This document shows, piece after piece, positions 1-8,767 of a stretch of 64,000 nucleotides of DNA; position 1 is the stretch's first letter, and each line of letters begins with the position of its first letter. The stretch lies in NCBI GenBank assembly GCA_963281255.1, contig OY725491.1, forward strand, positions 1,240,001 to 1,304,000, in the 5' to 3' direction. Below the pieces are notes generated by a model. The model ran no database searches. It was not told the origin of the DNA and saw only the letters and a program-made list of their open reading frames with translations. Made by a program: the position numbers and the translations under genes. The DNA comes from Aphrocallistes beatrix (lineage: Eukaryota; Porifera; Hexactinellida; Sceptrulophora; Aphrocallistidae).

Positions 1-110
1 CTGCAGTCTACAATAGGCGGATCAGGAGCAGAAACTGGGAGAGCGCATTCACTTTCAGCTTCCACACTAAAATAGTGCAACATAGTGCATTGCCGCTTGG
101 CTTCACTCAT
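1..110 (-). CDS. N-terminus of a possible hAT/ZMYM-like transposase (partial)
   Basis: An ATG at 110-108 (minus) opens a frame that runs off the window edge. It starts MSEAKRQCTMLHYFSVEAE and is acidic and proline-containing afterwards. Short basic-then-LxxFF leaders like this precede the TTF-type zinc finger in hAT transposases, but no zinc finger is reached here. The position just inside the hAT-type end at 373 supports the reading. Function is inferred from position more than from homology. Confidence 0.35.
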   Translation of the reverse strand, partial: MSEAKRQCTMLHYFSVEAESECALPVSAPDPPIVDC

Positions 111-373
111 AGTTACAATGAAAGCAATATTTAGTTAGCATAACATTCCACAAAAATATTAACGAACAGCTGCAATATTAAATAAACATTTAATTAACTG
201 GAAAGATAAGATAGTAATAAGTAACAGACATCAAACAAGTATTAGTAGACCCTATGTATGTTTTTGAGGTGCTTTTGAGCGGTAGTGGTCCTCCGTTCCT
301 GACAAAAAAATTTAGGCTGCCAGGATTGGGGGGGGCCTAGGCCACCCAGGACCCCCCCCTCCCTACGCCACTG
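1..373 (-). mobile_element. end of a hAT-type DNA transposon
   Basis: Read on the minus strand from 373, the sequence starts CAGTGGCGTAGGG, followed by G/C runs typical of one group of hAT termini. Similar CAGTRGC ends occur at 47342 and 55213 in this window. A short reading frame starts 260 bp inside (110 to 1, minus). The other end and one target duplication lie outside the window, so the superfamily call rests on the terminus alone. Confidence 0.5.
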
Positions 374-384
374 TGTATACGTAT

Positions 385-630
385 TATTATACCTCACATA
401 TGATACTATCATCTATCATAAAAATTGATAAGTCATCACTCTGTTATGATGTCATCATTATGCATCAAAAATTGACAAATTTGGTGATTTTCCGTGCGAT
501 CTCGATTATAACAGTAGTATTTTATAATTAATTAATGTGGCCCCAGGCGCCCAAAGGGCACCTCCGGCGTACACAAAGTGTCCGCCAGCCGCACAGCGCA
601 ACTTAGAGAATCTCACTTGTAATTACTGAA
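385..630 (+). repeat. R1 repeat, partial copy
   Basis: Matches the distal half of a roughly 490-bp repeat present in fuller form at 22384, 30586 (minus), 31129 (minus), 53880 and 54405. Diagnostic pieces are CACATATGAT, a degenerate TGATGTCATCATTA, AAATTTGGTGATTTT, and the GC-rich tail with AAAGTGTCCGCCAGCCGCAC. The left part is missing, next to the hAT end at 373. Confidence 0.75.
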
Positions 631-995
631 ATACAATATCACTATCTCCACATTCCCACCCGAAAACATTATTATTTGAGTTTTAATTTTAGTTTTAGTG
701 TCCATTTTAATCGTATTTTAGTGTGTCTTTTGATTTGTATTTTAGTGTGTGTTCATTTCCTATTAAATTAATTCGAATGAGATGTTCCAATTATTTCGTT
801 ACAAACTAATGAGAAATTGAAATCCATTTAGAAATATCTTCGCTTTATAGATTACAAACATACAACTTTTCCATTGCATTCCGCCATGTCCCTCAAGATT
901 TAGTAATCATAAATGATGATTAAGTGGAAAGGGATTAATTGCAACAGGTTATACGCTTATGTATCTTATTTAGTTCATGTCCTGTTAGAACGATG
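631..995 (+). repeat. upstream part of an NRF1-like gene unit (left of the LTR insertion)
   Basis: No gene. This stretch, including the piece around TTACAAACTAATGAGAAATT, the CCGCCATGTCCCTCAAGATT block and TTATACGCTTATGTATC, is repeated at 22860-23160 and 34990-35244/36479-36520. It normally runs straight into the NRF1-like mini-gene. Here it is interrupted at 995 by the LTR retrotransposon and resumes at 5712. Confidence 0.75.
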
Positions 996-1190
996 TGTTA
1001 TGAGTATTAGCACTCTACTTGGGGTTAGCGATAGAACTCCGTGTTAGTACCACCCAAGGTGTTAGTTAGGACTTAGATATAAGCTGTGTATTCAGTATTC
1101 AGTTTTAGTTTCCGGCATACTGTTTGGTATTTCTTATTAGTCTGTATAATCTTACTATCAATTTAGTAGAACAGTTCCAGTCTCTCAACA
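996..1190 (+). repeat. 5' LTR of Gypsy-1
   Basis: 195 bp, TGTTATGAGT...CTCTCAACA, short for a gypsy LTR. A TATA-like GATATAAG lies near 1076-1083. The 11-mer GTTTGGTATTT at 1122-1132 is the exact reverse complement of 1192-1202, just past the LTR. If transcription starts at about 1122, R-U5 would be about 69 nt. Confidence 0.93.
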
Positions 1191-1191
1191 T

Positions 1192-1202
1192 AAATACCAA
1201 AC
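1192..1202 (+). promoter_or_regulatory. putative self-priming primer-binding site of Gypsy-1
   Basis: The LTR ends at 1190. After one base comes AAATACCAAAC, which lacks the TGG start expected for a tRNA-primed site but is perfectly complementary to GTTTGGTATTT at 1122-1132 inside the LTR (and 5643-5653 in the 3' LTR). In Tf1 and sushi-type elements the first 11 nt of the RNA pair with the primer-binding site and become the primer. The length and position here fit that model. No start-site data are available. Confidence 0.65.
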
Positions 1203-1212
1203 GTATCAAAGT

Positions 1213-2409
1213 ATGGCGACTCCCCTAACAGTGGCGATTCCTACACTACGAGAGGGGCAAACCATCGCGGCTTGGCAACCTCTATTTGTGGCCTCGGTCT
1301 CGTCGCTGGATCAAAAGGCTGCAGTGAAATTACTGCCTGCATACGTCAAGAGGGGTAGACTAGAAGAAAAGGTGGTTCTAGGAGCCGTCGCGAAAGACTC
1401 GCTGGAGGAAGCTTTCGCTTATTTGAAAGAGCGTCTTGATCCAGAAGAAGACGAGTTCGAAGCGGCAGCGAAATTCCGTCAAATGACCTGGGGGCCTGGT
1501 GAACCAGTGCAGGACTTCTTCGCGCGTTACTTGGAAGAGGGAGTGAGAGCGGGGCTGACAGCAAGAGCTACGTGCGTCTTCATGGTATCGCAAGTTCCCG
1601 GTGAGGTCCAGCAGAAGCTCAAAGAATGGGTCAAACCCAAGGAGAATACCCTTTCTGTAGACGACGCACTCCAGTTCTGCATCCAACTGCGAAAAACATT
1701 CACAGAGAAGGGTCTAGCACTGGAAAGAGGGGTCCGCATGCTCCACGTAGCCAAAGTGTCAACCGCAGGTGAAGCAGAGAAGACAAGCGAGGAGTCTAGC
1801 GGAGACGAGGCCGTACCGCATAAAGTCCAGCTTGTCCGCCCCCAAAACCAAGCACGGAGAGTACCCCGAAGGGATCTGAGGTGCTATTCCTGCGGATCAT
1901 CAGACCACCTAGTCCGCTTTTGCCTCAACAGATTTTGTTCAACATGCGGGGAAGCGGGACACAGACCAGCCACATGCCCTCGCAGAGGAGGAAACAGAGG
2001 AGGTGGTACAAAGTCAGTTTTTACCGGCAAACAGAGAATTTACCAGGCGTCTACGCAAGAAGACGCGGTCACGATCGAAGTGAGCATTGGGTCGCACAAG
2101 GTAGCAGCCATGCTCGATACAGGAGCAAAGCCGAGCGTCATGGACCTGGGTACTGCGCGACAGCTCGATTTGGAACACCTTATCAAGCCAGCCCCAGGTA
2201 AGGTGTATGGCTTGTGCAGCAATCCCGTCAGGGTGACCGGATACGTGGACGTCCCGGTCAAAGTCGACGAGCTGGACCCAGTCTTCGAGCGTATTAGTAT
2301 CATTGATAGTAACCAACCGACGCTACTGCTCGGAAGGAGGTTCATGGGCCAACGGGGGCAGGTCATATTCGACTTGGAAAATGGTGGGACGGTCGTGGAT
2401 CCCCGCTAA
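1213..2409 (+). CDS. Gag-protease polyprotein of Gypsy-1
   Basis: 398 residues. The N-terminal two thirds are a gag capsid-like region (MATPLTV..., rich in E/K). Two zinc knuckles of the form C-x2-C-x4-H-x4-C follow (CYSCGSSDHLVRFC and CSTCGEAGHRPATC, about residues 224-256). Next comes a retropepsin-like domain with catalytic DTG in MLDTGAKPSVMD (about 300) and a LLLGRRFMG stretch near 372. The protein would package RNA and process the polyprotein. The frame ends TAA at 2407-2409, and reverse transcriptase lies in the +1 frame. I cannot tell whether that is programmed shifting or a lesion. Confidence 0.9.
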   Translation: MATPLTVAIPTLREGQTIAAWQPLFVASVSSLDQKAAVKLLPAYVKRGRLEEKVVLGAVAKDSLEEAFAYLKERLDPEEDEFEAAAKFRQMTWGPGEPVQDFFARYLEEGVRAGLTARATCVFMVSQVPGEVQQKLKEWVKPKENTLSVDDALQFCIQLRKTFTEKGLALERGVRMLHVAKVSTAGEAEKTSEESSGDEAVPHKVQLVRPQNQARRVPRRDLRCYSCGSSDHLVRFCLNRFCSTCGEAGHRPATCPRRGGNRGGGTKSVFTGKQRIYQASTQEDAVTIEVSIGSHKVAAMLDTGAKPSVMDLGTARQLDLEHLIKPAPGKVYGLCSNPVRVTGYVDVPVKVDELDPVFERISIIDSNQPTLLLGRRFMGQRGQVIFDLENGGTVVDPR

Positions 2410-3814
2410 AACCGCCTTAATGGGGGCCACCCCCTTAGCAAGAGCGGTAGTCGCTAAGCAAGAGGAAGAGATTGAGGTGGTAGGAGAAAGGGAGGACGAA
2501 CCAAGTGCTTCAGGAGACCTACTCGAAACCGAACAATCGGGACTGAACGAATTAATACGCGAATTCGCCGGTGTATTTGCCAGAGACCACAGGCGCCCGG
2601 CTAGATGCAAACTCAACGAGCACCACTCAATACTCACTGGAGACTCACCGCCTCAGAAGTCGAGACCTAGAAGGGTCCCCCCGAACTGGGAGTCCGAGAT
2701 CTCCCGACAGCTGTGTGAAATGCTATCCGCAGATCCTCCAATATGTCAACCGAGTAAATCTCCATGGGCGACCAATGTGGTCCTAGTCAAGAAACGAGAC
2801 GGAAGTTTGAGATTTGCAGTGGACTATCGACGTTTAAACGGAGTGACTAAGCGCGATGAGTACAGCCTACCTAACCCACAGTCAATTTTCGACCGGCTAC
2901 AGGGTAGTCGCTATTTTTCCAAACTGGACGTCGCGTCGGCGTATTGGACCATTCCCATCCGGGCAGAGGACGTCGAGAAGACAGCTTTCTACACGCCTCG
3001 AGGCATGCACGAAATGCTCGTCATGCCATTCGGCCTATGCAATGCCCAGGCCACGTTCCAGAGGATCATGGATACAGCACTGGCCAAGGCACCCCATTGT
3101 GAAAGCTATGTCGACGATATCATAGTATTCTCTACGACTATAGAAGACCATATTGTCCATTTACGAGCCGTTTTCGAGTGCCTAAGCACCGCAGGGTTAC
3201 AACTACGCAGGAACAAGTGCTATTTCGGCTTTTCCTTGCTAGAGTTTTTGGGACACCGGATTTCTGGTGAAGGGAGGGGGCCCAGTCCGGAATACCTTCA
3301 CAAGTTAGAATCCTTCCCCGAGCCGAGGTCAGTGGCAGAGCTGAGATTTATTGGGACCGTTAACTATTATAGGTGTTACATCAAGAATATGTCTCAAGTC
3401 GCAGAGCCACTATACGGTCTACTGAAGAAGGGGAGACGGTGGCAATGGGACAAAGGATGCCAATTGGCTTTCGACCATCTGCGGACGTGCCTGGTGAGGG
3501 AACCCATCTCTTTGTCGCACCCGGACTGGAAGGGAGAGTTCTATATAGAAGCAGACGCTAGCTCGACCGGAGTTGCAGCGGTATTGTCACAGCTAGACGG
3601 CGATACGGGAAAGTTGAGACCAGTACAGTTCTTCTCCTCCTCCTTAAGCCCTTCCCAACAGAACTACTCCGCCGGTCAGCTCGAAGCGTGGGCCCTCGTG
3701 GCGGCAACACGCAAGTGGTCGGTGTACCTCAAAGGGGCGCGTGGTATCGTCTTGCTTACGGATCACTGTCCTCTTAAATGGTTGAAAGAGCAGAAAGATC
3801 CCAAACACACTCGC
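2410..3814 (+). CDS. reverse transcriptase and RNase H region of Gypsy-1 pol
   Basis: An open frame from 2303, overlapping the end of gag-protease by about 105 nt, runs to a stop at 3815-3817. RT motifs appear in order: LVKKRDGSLRFAVDYRRLN, the SKLDVASAYW block, MPFGLCNAQATFQR, the catalytic YVDDIIVF, then FLGHRIS. RNase H follows with EADASSTGVAAVLSQ and the TDHCPLKWL motif. These are textbook Ty3/gypsy motifs. Near 3805-3813 the homologous frame moves by one base, so the stop at 3815 is the result of a small indel. Confidence 0.9.
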
Positions 3815-4281
3815 TAGATGGCTGATGGAGTTGCAGGAACTTTCCTTCAGGATCGAGTTCAGACCGGACCGGGAGAATCTGGTGGCGGATTACCTAAGTC
3901 GCAACCCGGGGGTCTCCTATGATGATACGGTCAATCAGGAGGACAACTTCGAGGACAGAATATATACCGTCGAAAAGGAGAAGCGCCTATTCGAGAGGAT
4001 TGCAATGGAACAAAAGGAAGATGGCGTCATTGCTCGAGCACTAACTGAGCTGTCACGTAAGGGGAGAGTAATGAGCGGACAGCTGAAGAATGTATCTGAC
4101 AGGCTTAAATGCATCGAGGGGAATCTATTCTTTGAGGATAGGATTGTGACCCCCAAGCACCTACGTCAGGAGACAACAGAGGTCACTCATGCCCAACACC
4201 ACTTTGGGCAGACCAGCACATTGCGGACGCTGAGGAAGAACTTCTTTTGGCCGAAAATGAGACGGGACGTCATTAGGTGTT
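3813..4281 (+). pseudogene. RNase H end and integrase zinc-finger segment of Gypsy-1 pol (frame-broken)
   Basis: The pol reading continues in the next frame after the break at about 3805-3813. It covers the RNase H tail (RIEFRPDRENLVADYLSRNP) and the start of integrase with the two histidines of the HHCC finger (THAQHHFG) and the usual FFWPKMRRDV. A second one-base break at about 4278-4281 falls just before the paired cysteines. Their codons are therefore in a different frame from the histidines. Confidence 0.8.
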
Positions 4282-5493
4282 GTCGAGGCCTGTCAAAGAG
4301 CAAAATACAAGACCTCTGGTCGCGAACCCCTGTGCACAATGTCTATCGGTAGCGGTGTACCGGGGGAGGCAGTAGCCATGGACGTTGGGACCCTCCCATG
4401 GTCGGACGATCCAAACGGAGGTTACAGGTACGTACTCCTGATGGTCGACCTGTTCACTCGATACGTGGAGCTCCGACCACTCAAAGACCAAGAAACGGGC
4501 ACCATTCTTGACGCATTCCAGATGGGGTGGGTATATCGAGGGCACGGTATGCCGAGAATAGTCCTCACGGACCAGGGGGCCAATCTCGACGGTAGGACCT
4601 TTAGGGAGTTTTGCGAGAATGCCGGGATCGAAAAGAGACATACTACGCCATACCACCCGCAATGCGACGGGATGGCGGAAAGAAACATCGGCCTGGTGAA
4701 GCAAGTGATTCGATGCCTGCAAATGGACCGTCATCTCGAGAAGGGATCTTGGCCGATGCTGTTAACAGAAGTGAGTTTTCAGATGAATAGTATGGAAAAT
4801 GCCACCACCCGCCTGTCGCCGCACCTTCTCACATTTGGCAGAGAGCCATTGTCTCCCCTAGATTCATGGTGCAAGCACCTCAAGGAAGGAGAGAGCAACA
4901 CTCACGGAGAGTACTTGGCAAAGCTCAAGCAGAAGAGGGCAGAGCTAAGAGACATCGCGAGAGAAAATATCGAGGCCAACCTGCGTAGCGCGAGGAACCG
5001 CTACAATACTAGCAGAACGGCGTCTGATACGAGTAAAGGAGACCGAGTCATGATAAAGCGCAACCAAACTAAGGACTCCTTATCTCCTAGGTTCGACGGT
5101 CCCTTCGACGTCCTGGAAAGAAAAGGACCGAACGTGAAACTGCGCCTGACACGTAGGGACAAATGGGTGCACCTTGACCACGTGAAGCGGTACGAGGGGC
5201 CAGCACCTTCGCTGATCCAAGCCACATCTCGAGGGGCCGCCCTGGAAGCACAACTCCAAAAGGCAAACCAACCCGGGACAAGTTACGAATTCGACGAAGG
5301 GGAACAACAAGCTTCGGGGATGGAAGGAGAAACAGTCGATGAGAGCAACGAAATCGCCAGTCCCGAGCGGAGATACCCGGAGAGGGATAGAAGACCTCCA
5401 CAGCGCTTCAAGGAATATGTGGTACCATGGGGGGAAGACCGACGAGATTCCGCAAGCACCGGGGATTCGGACGTAGAGTCGGGGTATACATAG
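4282..5493 (+). CDS. integrase core and C-terminus of Gypsy-1 pol
   Basis: Open from about 4282 to TAG at 5491-5493; the first ATG is 4339. The catalytic triad is visible: D in AMDVGTLPWSD, D in VLTDQGANLDG, and E in YHPQCDGMAERN, with spacing normal for rve integrases. A GPF/Y-type module follows (FDGPFDVLERKGPNVKLRL, VHLDHVKRYEG), then an acidic/proline tail with ERRYPERDRRPPQRF. No chromodomain is evident. All catalytic residues are intact, but the frame is separated from RT by two breaks. Confidence 0.9.
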   Translation, partial: VEACQRAKYKTSGREPLCTMSIGSGVPGEAVAMDVGTLPWSDDPNGGYRYVLLMVDLFTRYVELRPLKDQETGTILDAFQMGWVYRGHGMPRIVLTDQGANLDGRTFREFCENAGIEKRHTTPYHPQCDGMAERNIGLVKQVIRCLQMDRHLEKGSWPMLLTEVSFQMNSMENATTRLSPHLLTFGREPLSPLDSWCKHLKEGESNTHGEYLAKLKQKRAELRDIARENIEANLRSARNRYNTSRTASDTSKGDRVMIKRNQTKDSLSPRFDGPFDVLERKGPNVKLRLTRRDKWVHLDHVKRYEGPAPSLIQATSRGAALEAQLQKANQPGTSYEFDEGEQQASGMEGETVDESNEIASPERRYPERDRRPPQRFKEYVVPWGEDRRDSASTGDSDVESGYT

Positions 5494-5506
5494 GAACCCC
5501 CGTTTG

Positions 5507-5518
5507 TAAAGGGGGTGA
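5507..5518 (+). promoter_or_regulatory. polypurine tract of Gypsy-1
   Basis: A purine run, AAAGGGGGTGA after TGT, abuts the 3' LTR start at 5519. This is where plus-strand priming occurs in LTR elements. Confidence 0.7.
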
Positions 5519-5711
5519 TGTTATGAGTATTAGCACTCTACTTGGGGTTAGCGATAGAACTCCGTGTTAGTACCACCCAAGGTGTTAGTTAGGACTTAGA
5601 TATAAGCTGTGTATTCAGTATTCAGTTTTAGTTTCGCATACTGTTTGGTATTTCTTATTAGTCTGTATAATCTTACTATCAATTTAGTAGAACAGTTCCA
5701 GTCTCTCAACA
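5519..5711 (+). repeat. 3' LTR of Gypsy-1
   Basis: 193 bp, matching the 5' LTR except for a 2-base deletion (TTTCGCATAC versus TTTCCGGCATAC). It ends CTCAACA and is followed by the GATG duplication at 5712. Confidence 0.95.
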
Positions 5712-5940
5712 GATGCACACCCCTATCGTGTTCGGATTACCTTGTTTAAATTCAATACTTGTCCCTCTCTGCATAACTCCACTACTCCACAGCACAAACC
5801 ATCGATACTGCGTAAGTGGTAGAACAGAGGAGTGAGTAGAAACAGTTAAAACAATCAGTTTGGTATCATTTATTCTTATCTTGTTTGTGAGAAAAAAAAC
5901 TTCACTAGCATTCGCCTTGATAGTTAACTGTACTGAAAGC

Positions 5941-5948
5941 TATAAATA
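5941..5948 (+). promoter_or_regulatory. TATA box of NRF1-like copy 1
   Basis: TATAAATA, with its first base 33 nt before the A of the ATG at 5974. The same box is at the same distance before 6475 (box 6442-6449) and 23419 (box 23386-23393). This implies transcripts that start only a few nucleotides before the start codon. Confidence 0.7.
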
Positions 5949-5973
5949 CAAACGATTTGAAACCAAATCAAAA

Positions 5974-6078
5974 ATGACAACCGTCGAATATTTGAGAAAG
6001 AAAATAAGATATTTTATATTTATAGCTCATAATCAGAGCAGGGAGATATCATCCTACCGGGGACCAATTCCAAGCTGA
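5974..6078 (+). pseudogene. NRF1/EWG-like mini-gene, copy 1 (truncated)
   Basis: MTTVEYLRKKIRYFIFIAHN followed by QSREISSYRGPIPS, then TGA exactly where intact copies read the tryptophan pair of the WWP motif (TGG to TGA). Downstream bases still align with the rest of the family. The upstream promoter block is well conserved. A second complete unit follows in tandem at 6475. Not functional as a full-length protein. Confidence 0.7.
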
Positions 6079-6441
6079 TGGGCAGTTGATATTATTTTCC
6101 AGGATCCAGCGAAGATGGTTGAGAAAAGCTGCTAATTTGCTACTCTGCTTTAAAAGAACACATCTCAGCTCTCCTACTCAATATCATGCGAACAGGATTC
6201 CAGCTTCTTCCCCAGATATGTTGTCCCAGTCAAAACAATTTTGTTTTTTGACCTTTGAATGCATTTTGTGATTTTGTGTGTAATTCCGTGTTAATTATCC
6301 AAAATCTAGCGAAGATGGTTGGGAAATGCTCCGAGTAGAAAAAGTTAAAACAGTCAATTTGAGATCATCCGTTCTTATCTTGTTATGGGTGATTAAAAAA
6401 CTACACCAGCATTTGACTGGATAGGCATCTGTACAGAAAGC
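6079..6441 (+). other. remnant 3' part of copy 1 and promoter of copy 2
   Basis: No intact gene. Contains decayed family sequence (CCAGCGAAGATGGTT twice, at about 6101 and 6308) and the conserved promoter block (GAGTAGAAAAAGTTAAAACA, then TCTTATCTTGTTATGGGTGA) leading into the next gene. Confidence 0.55.
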
Positions 6442-6474
6442 TATAAATACGAACGATTTGAAACCAAATAAAAA

Positions 6475-6894
6475 ATGACAACTGTTGATGCTTTGAGGGA
6501 GAAGTTGCGGAATATAATCGCACAGGGACAGGGTAGGGAACGCTGTTCCTTTATAGGATCGAGACCGGGCTGGTGGCCAGAAGAAATACCATTTCGAAAC
6601 CCAGCCAACATGAGGAAGGAAGAGTTAGAATTTTCCTACAAATCTGCATCTATTCCAGCTCCTCCTCCGGATATCCCTACTCATCCTCATGGTGCGAGCA
6701 GGATCCCACCTCCTCTTCCTCTCCAAAATCCTACAAGTAGGATCCCACCTCCTCCTCCTTATCCTGCGATCAGGATCCCAGCTCCTCCCCCCCAGATATG
6801 CTGCAGCAACCCTCTATTCAATTACCCACTCCAGCTCCTCTCCTCTCTTTACCCCAAACCTATTGTTTTTTTCATCTTCGAATGTATTTTGTGA
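6475..6894 (+). CDS. NRF1/EWG-like proline-rich mini-gene, copy 2 (intact)
   Basis: 139 residues. Residues 1-60 form the family core: MTTVDALREKLRNIIAQGQG, then RERCSFIGSRPGWWPEEIPF, then RNPANMRKEELEFSYKSA. The spacing (GxGR, about 8 residues, P-WWPE+IP-F/W, then R-x-EE) resembles the C-terminal part of the NRF1/Erect-wing DNA-binding region, which I recall as containing WWPEDIPW. The rest is a proline tail (IPAPPPDIPTHPHG, RIPPPPPYP). It is single-exon with TATAAATA 33 nt before the ATG. A role in DNA binding is inference. It could also be the cargo of a repeat element (see 22384-24097). Confidence 0.6.
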   Translation: MTTVDALREKLRNIIAQGQGRERCSFIGSRPGWWPEEIPFRNPANMRKEELEFSYKSASIPAPPPDIPTHPHGASRIPPPLPLQNPTSRIPPPPPYPAIRIPAPPPQICCSNPLFNYPLQLLSSLYPKPIVFFIFECIL

Positions 6895-7345
6895 TTGTGT
6901 GCTAATTTGAAAAAAATATGTGATAGGAGAAAGCCAGATGTAAAATAGGCGAGAAACATAAAGCATTACTTATCCCATACCACTACTATACAAGTCAAAT
7001 TCCCTTGCTTGCGCTGCGCGGCCGGCGCAAGCGTTTCTAATTATATAAAAAGGTGACAATGACAATCAACTTAAATATTATTATTATTCTAGAACTAATT
7101 GGTTAACAAAAACATTGACATCTGAAAAATTATTTGCTTATGAGGTAAACAAATCTTAAATATATGCTTATAGAGTTAAATAAAGGTATGCAAGAAACTA
7201 GGTTCCAACATTCTTCAGAAGAGTAGATATATTGAAGCCCGCCAAAGGTTTCAGTCCGGCCCGCCTGTCTTATAGAAAGAACGTAGATCTAATTGCCAAA
7301 ACCCAAATGACTACAAACTAAATCGAATTTTGTTTGTTTTCCACT
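6895..7345 (+). other. intergenic, R1 fragment
   Basis: No gene seen. A short R1-tail fragment (TTGCTTGCGCTGCGCGGCCG) lies near 7008-7032. Around 7230-7275 there is a CCCGCC-rich piece that may belong to the left side of the hAT copy that follows. Confidence 0.4.
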
Positions 7346-8029
7346 CTCGCCTCAGTGTTTGGTCCAGAAAGTTGTGCATTTCACAACTCCATCTACTAGA
7401 GATGGAACGACAGTCAAGTATGAAAAGTATTCTGTACTCATCGGAATTCTAACCAATGAATTTGAACAAAGGTTTGTGGATTTCAGGGAACACTGTGATG
7501 AACTCAAACTGTTTTCAGATCCATTTAGCATTGATAGTATTGATTAATGATGCTCATACCATGTTCCAATTGAGCTATTTGACATTCAGAGTGACAATGA
7601 CTTGAAAAGGGCTTTCACTGAACATGATCTTAAACATTTATCGTCAATATGTTACCTCAGTGTCCTATCCAAATCTCTCACAACATGCACTTCGTTTCAT
7701 TGCACTGTTTGGAAGTACATATTGCTGCGAACAGTTTTTTTCAAGAATGAAAAAGGTTGAAACACATACGAGATCTAAATTGACAGACGAACATCTTAGC
7801 GGAATACTCCGTCTCGCTACATCAAGTGGTCAATGTCTGCCGGTACAAGTGTCTGCCGGTACAATGCCAGACATTTCATTAAATTTCGAATATAAAGTAA
7901 TCTATGGCTATAATTAGACTTTCATTTGATTAATTTGTAAATAAACCATCAATTCAGATTTATTCATTGGTACTTTAAGTGAAATAAAGTGGAATGTGGC
8001 CCCTTGTTCGAAAAGGTTGGAAACCCCTG
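7346..8029 (+). pseudogene. hAT transposase remnant (GTF2IRD2/ZBED-like, C-terminal) with right terminus
   Basis: The 7359 frame reads FEQRFVDFREHCDELKLFSDPF, then two in-frame stops at 7545-7550, then VPIELFDIQSDNDLKRAF. After a frame change near 7625 the hAT dimerisation domain is clear: YPNLSQHALRFIALFGSTYC, CEQFFSRMKKVETHTRSKLT, DEHLSGILRLATS. The strand ends with AAAAGGTTGGAAACCCCTG at 8029, a typical hAT right terminus. No matching left end was found. It lies in the promoter of the NRF1-like copy that resumes at 8030. Confidence 0.8.
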
Positions 8030-8087
8030 GTGGATAGTTAATTGTACTGAAAGTTGTAAATACAAATGATTTGAAACCAAATAAAAA

Positions 8088-8273
8088 AAGGCAACCGTTG
8101 AAATATTGAGAGAGAAATTGAGACATATTATCGCTCAGGGTCATGGTAGAGAAAGGTGTTCCTACAAAGGACCAAAGCCAGAATGGTGGCCAATGGACAT
8201 TCTTTTCCAAGACCCAGCAAAGATGGTTAGAGGAAAGCTAACGAATAGAAAAAGTAAAAACAGGAGCTATTAA
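8088..8273 (+). pseudogene. NRF1-like mini-gene copy 3 (start codon lost)
   Basis: An open frame of 61 codons and a stop, aligned from the first codon with the family, but the ATG has become AAG. It reads ATVEILREKLRHIIAQGHGR, ERCSYKGPKPEWWPMDILF, then an alternative tail FQDPAKMVRGKLTNRKSKNR. The same alternative tail is seen in copies near 6100 and 43380, so two C-terminal types exist: proline-rich and basic. The TATA box is degraded to TGTAAATA. Confidence 0.65.
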
Positions 8274-8433
8274 AAACGTTCATCCGCATGCGAATTGCGA
8301 GAATGAAAAATTAATCAATAATAAAGACACTGCCAAAATGTTAGATTAAAATATGGACAAAATCATGTTAGCAAGTTACTGGGATTAATTTAATGTTTCA
8401 AAAGTAGTTGTAGATGAGGGTGAGAAAAAGTAG

Positions 8434-8521
8434 AGTAGAACTAATGCCAACTCTCTAAAACTCAGTAGAACTAATGCCAACTCTCCATAAATCGAGTAGA
8501 ACTAATGCCAACTCTCCAAAT
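8434..8521 (+). repeat. short tandem repeat, 30-31 bp x 3
   Basis: Three copies of AGTAGAACTAATGCCAACTC plus a variable 8-11 nt spacer, starting at 8434, 8464 and 8495. It lies about 250 bp before the KDZ-type gene. Confidence 0.9.
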
Positions 8522-8767
8522 TCGCACTAATGCATGCACCCCCACTGATAATTGCTATGATCAATATCACACAAATTACATAAAGGATTCAATGTGTCAT
8601 TAATAAATTATTACTAATTATATTTTCTTGTATGAAACCTTATTATTAGTTCTTCTGTGATCATTATGAAGCTGTTTGCTTTCAACACGATTATCAATAT
8701 GGAATTCTACAAATTGCTGTATTTCAATCATTCAATATTTCGATAAGTAATCAAATTTGCTTATGAA

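Larger units (their letters stand above)
996..5711 (+). mobile_element. complete Ty3/gypsy LTR retrotransposon (Gypsy-1)
   Basis: Two near-identical LTRs (996-1190 and 5519-5711, differing by a 2-base indel in the part compared) begin TGTT and end AACA. They are flanked by the 4-bp duplication GATG (992-995 and 5712-5715). Between them are gag, aspartic protease, reverse transcriptase, RNase H and integrase in gypsy order. The LTR similarity implies a recent insertion, yet pol carries at least two single-base frame breaks, so this copy is not autonomous. Paralogous uninterrupted sites exist near 23161 and 36520. Confidence 0.95.

Noticed and set aside
1346-1754. Minus-strand reading frames opposite gag, and similar ones opposite pol (4273-4734, 5001-5401)
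   Set aside because: They are shadows of the coding strand: no domains, and the plus-strand frames have clear gypsy motifs.
2303-2409. Programmed frameshift between gag-protease and reverse transcriptase
   Set aside because: The frames overlap by 107 nt, but I see no convincing slippery site and the element has other indels, so I leave the cause open.
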